From NCBI GenBank assembly GCA_013140875.1, contig JABFSB010000003.1, forward strand, positions 1 to 5,958: 5,958 bases of DNA. The letters are read 5' to 3'. Of this stretch, positions 4,722 through 5,958 are shown in pieces. Below the pieces are notes generated by a model. It saw only the letters and a list, made by a program, of their open reading frames with translations, had not been told where the DNA came from and searched no databases. Position 1 is the first letter of the stretch. The number at the start of each line of letters is the position of its first letter. Both the position numbers and the translations under genes were made by a program. This stretch comes from Acidobacteriota bacterium (GTDB taxonomy: Bacteria; Acidobacteriota; Blastocatellia; Pyrinomonadales; Pyrinomonadaceae).

Positions 4722-5850
4722 TTCGGTCGTCATCGCTTGCAGGCGAACCGCGTCCGTCGCGATTCGACGTGGAGAAATAAACAAATCCATCCGGTCCCTG
4801 CCCGATCTCGCGAATGCGGCCGAGATTTCCCTCAAGCAGATTTTCCTGCCGAACGACTTTTCGTCCATCCAGGACGACTCGTATGATACGCGCGCCTCGC
4901 AGGCAGCCAAGAAAGAAATTGCCTTTGAACGCGGGCAGTTTATCTCCGTTATAGAACGCACCGCTGGCCGGTGCGCAGGCGGGTGAATATTCGATAAGCG
5001 GCGGCTCTAGCCCGGCCTGCGTCTTTGGCCCGTAAATCGTCGGCCAGCCATAGTTTTTGCCTGCTTCGACAATGTTCACTTCATCGGCACCACCGCCGCG
5101 GTTTTCGAATCCGCTCGGGCCGTGTTCGGTTTGAAACATCAGCCCGCTGCCCGGCTGCCACGCAAGGCCCTGTGGGTTTCGGTGTCCGGTCGTCCAGATC
5201 TCCGGCCGATAACCCGTTTTTCCAATAAACGGATTATCTTTCGGCACACTTCCATCATCATTCAGGCGAAGCGTCTTACCCGCAAGCGAATTATTGTCCT
5301 GCGCAAGATTCCAGTCGGTCGAGTCGCCGGTTGTTACATAGAGCTTTCCGTCCGGGCCAAATCGCGCCCGCGTTCCGGCGTGGTTCGGCGCACTTGGTAT
5401 GTTCTCGATCACCGCTTTCGGCTCGGTCAATTTTCCGCCCTCGTACTTGTAACGCATAACTTTCACACGCTTGCCGTCCTGGTTATAGGCATATGCCAGG
5501 TAGACGAACGAATTCTTTGCGAAATCAGGATGAAGAGAAATATCCATCAGCCCGCTTTCGCTCGACGGCTCAACGTCGGGTACGGTGAAAACCGGTTCGG
5601 CCCGCAGTTTTCCTTTTTCAATAATGCGAACACGGCCCGGCCGCTCGGTGAAAAGCATTTCGCCGTTGGGAAGCCACGCAAAACCCCAAGGAACTTCAAG
5701 GCCGCTCGCGACTGTTTCGAGCTTGAACTTCGCCTTGTCCTGCGTTTCGAAAACCGTGTTGTCGATCCCGCCCGTCGGCGCCGCGTTCGAACATCCAAAA
5801 CAGGCAGCGGCCAGAAAAAGTAAGATCGATCCAATAACATTCATCATCAT
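4696..5850 (-). CDS. PQQ-dependent soluble-type sugar dehydrogenase, probable lipoprotein
   Basis: The 384-residue beta-propeller belongs to the glucose/sorbosone dehydrogenase family of soluble PQQ glucose dehydrogenase and E. coli YliI, which oxidise aldoses in the periplasm. Residues 1-20 are a signal with hydrophobic core VIGSILLFLAAAC. C17 (LAAAC) or C20 (CFGC) could be the lipid-modified Cys, though neither is a perfect lipobox. Core motifs are complete: VPWGFAWLPNG 53-63, TERPGRV 68-74, GLMDISLHPDF 100-110, NHAGTRARFGPDGKLYVTTGD 156-176 with H157 at the catalytic-base position, GHRNPQGL 222-229 (R224, N225), EHGP 242-245, GADEVN 254-259, NYGWP 266-270, and GRIREI 344-349, with R345/R347 matching the R-x-R pair seen in soluble glucose dehydrogenase. 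The length is normal for the YliI type. Three consecutive ATGs (5842-5850) leave the exact start undecided. AAACGAATT precedes them in place of a Shine-Dalgarno sequence. The substrate is unknown, and no PQQ-synthesis gene lies in the window. Confidence 0.92.
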   Translation of the reverse strand: MMMNVIGSILLFLAAACFGCSNAAPTGGIDNTVFETQDKAKFKLETVASGLEVPWGFAWLPNGEMLFTERPGRVRIIEKGKLRAEPVFTVPDVEPSSESGLMDISLHPDFAKNSFVYLAYAYNQDGKRVKVMRYKYEGGKLTEPKAVIENIPSAPNHAGTRARFGPDGKLYVTTGDSTDWNLAQDNNSLAGKTLRLNDDGSVPKDNPFIGKTGYRPEIWTTGHRNPQGLAWQPGSGLMFQTEHGPSGFENRGGGADEVNIVEAGKNYGWPTIYGPKTQAGLEPPLIEYSPACAPASGAFYNGDKLPAFKGNFFLGCLRGARIIRVVLDGRKVVRQENLLEGNLGRIREIGQGPDGFVYFSTSNRDGRGSPASDDDRIMRIVPAN

Positions 5851-5929
5851 AATTCGTTTCTATCACATTAGACGGCCCGGGCCGAGCGTTTGTTTCCCGC
5901 GAAATGCCCAATGAGTTTAGAATCGTCAT
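5851..5929. promoter_or_regulatory. Divergent intergenic region with a 12-bp palindrome
   Basis: This 79-bp gap serves the minus-strand sugar dehydrogenase and a plus-strand gene starting at 5930. It contains a perfect palindrome CGGCCCGGGCCG at 5873-5884, placed between the two starts where an operator could act on both. An ATTCGTT heptamer abuts the dehydrogenase start. On the minus strand TAGAAA lies 6 nt before the dehydrogenase ATG, mirroring TAGAAT before the plus-strand gene. No convincing -35 is visible in either direction. Confidence 0.4.
5918..5923 (+). promoter_or_regulatory. Candidate -10 element for a leaderless start
   Basis: TAGAAT matches the -10 consensus at five of six positions and lies 6 nt before ATG 5930. 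Normal -10 to start spacing would put the first transcribed base at or next to the A of the start codon. No Shine-Dalgarno sequence is present, and the TAG inside this element is an in-frame stop, which excludes a longer protein. No good -35 box is seen, so the promoter remains tentative. Confidence 0.4.
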
Positions 5930-5958
5930 ATGGGAACTCTTAGATGGAGCACTATCGG
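5930..5958 (+). CDS. Start of a gene, possibly a Gfo/Idh/MocA-family oxidoreductase (cut by right edge)
   Basis: Only nine codons and two bases are inside the window, reading MGTLRWSTIG if the last codon is GGN. The order short polar start, then LRW, then S/G-hydrophobic-[IL]-G is how many Gfo/Idh/MocA oxidoreductases begin, where it forms the first strand and leads into the G-T-A-x-I turn of the NAD(P)-binding fold. These enzymes act on sugars and related compounds, which would suit the neighbouring sugar dehydrogenase. An in-frame TAG at 5918-5920 and the lack of any other ATG between it and 5930 support this start. Nine residues are far too few to be sure, so this is a pattern guess. Confidence 0.4.

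Noticed and set aside
5122..5823. A 233-codon plus-strand open frame antisense to the sugar dehydrogenase
   Set aside because: It has no recognisable domain and is rich in Arg, as expected for the reverse of this coding sequence; the minus-strand protein is complete.
4696..5850. A dedicated new operon linking bacillithiol, polyphosphate and PQQ enzymes
   Set aside because: A terminator separates bshA from the first dehydrogenase, ppk2 is on the other strand, and the second dehydrogenase is convergent, so the genes form at least three transcription units.

Overview
The window looks like chromosome of an Acidobacteriota-type bacterium, plausibly of the Blastocatellia/Pyrinomonadaceae kind. The base composition is balanced and mildly GC-rich, and the genes are compact. 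The gene content fits: a bacillithiol-type BshA, two PQQ-type beta-propeller dehydrogenases, a class III-like PPK2, a zinc-ribbon membrane protein, and an ABHD18-like hydrolase. None of the seven starts has a strong Shine-Dalgarno sequence. The taxonomic call is an inference from protein flavour, not from a marker gene.

Layout, left to right. Positions 1-479 (minus) hold the first ~159 codons of an ABHD18-like alpha/beta hydrolase that runs off the left edge. Positions 480-587 are intergenic and almost filled by an inverted repeat whose arms are each built from three 10-bp units. Positions 588-1730 (minus) encode BshA, the first enzyme of bacillithiol synthesis. Positions 1731-1819 hold the bshA leader and a good intrinsic terminator for the gene before it. 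Positions 1820-3133 (minus) encode an exported sorbosone/glucose dehydrogenase-family propeller with a predicted C-terminal membrane anchor. A 51-bp divergent promoter region (3134-3184) carries degenerate 7-bp tandem repeats. Positions 3185-4054 (plus) encode a PPK2 polyphosphate kinase, followed after 46 bp by a zinc-ribbon protein with two membrane segments (4101-4721, plus). That gene overlaps tail-to-tail by 26 bp with a second, lipoprotein-like PQQ sugar dehydrogenase (4696-5850, minus). At the right edge, 5930 to the end (plus) is the start of another gene whose first residues resemble Gfo/Idh/MocA oxidoreductases.

How the genes may relate. The two dehydrogenases probably oxidise sugars or related compounds outside the cytoplasm, each tethered to a membrane in a different way. 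PPK2 would regenerate nucleotides from polyphosphate in the cytoplasm, and BshA starts synthesis of a redox-buffer thiol. This is better read as housekeeping and metabolic genes side by side than as one dedicated system. No mobile element, CRISPR array, tRNA or rRNA was seen, and I did not find a convincing new multi-gene system. The less ordinary signals are non-coding: the decamer inverted repeat, the ATTCGTT-type heptamers in leaders, a shared CGAAT motif just before three starts, a possible leaderless start, and a hairpin inside a convergent gene overlap.
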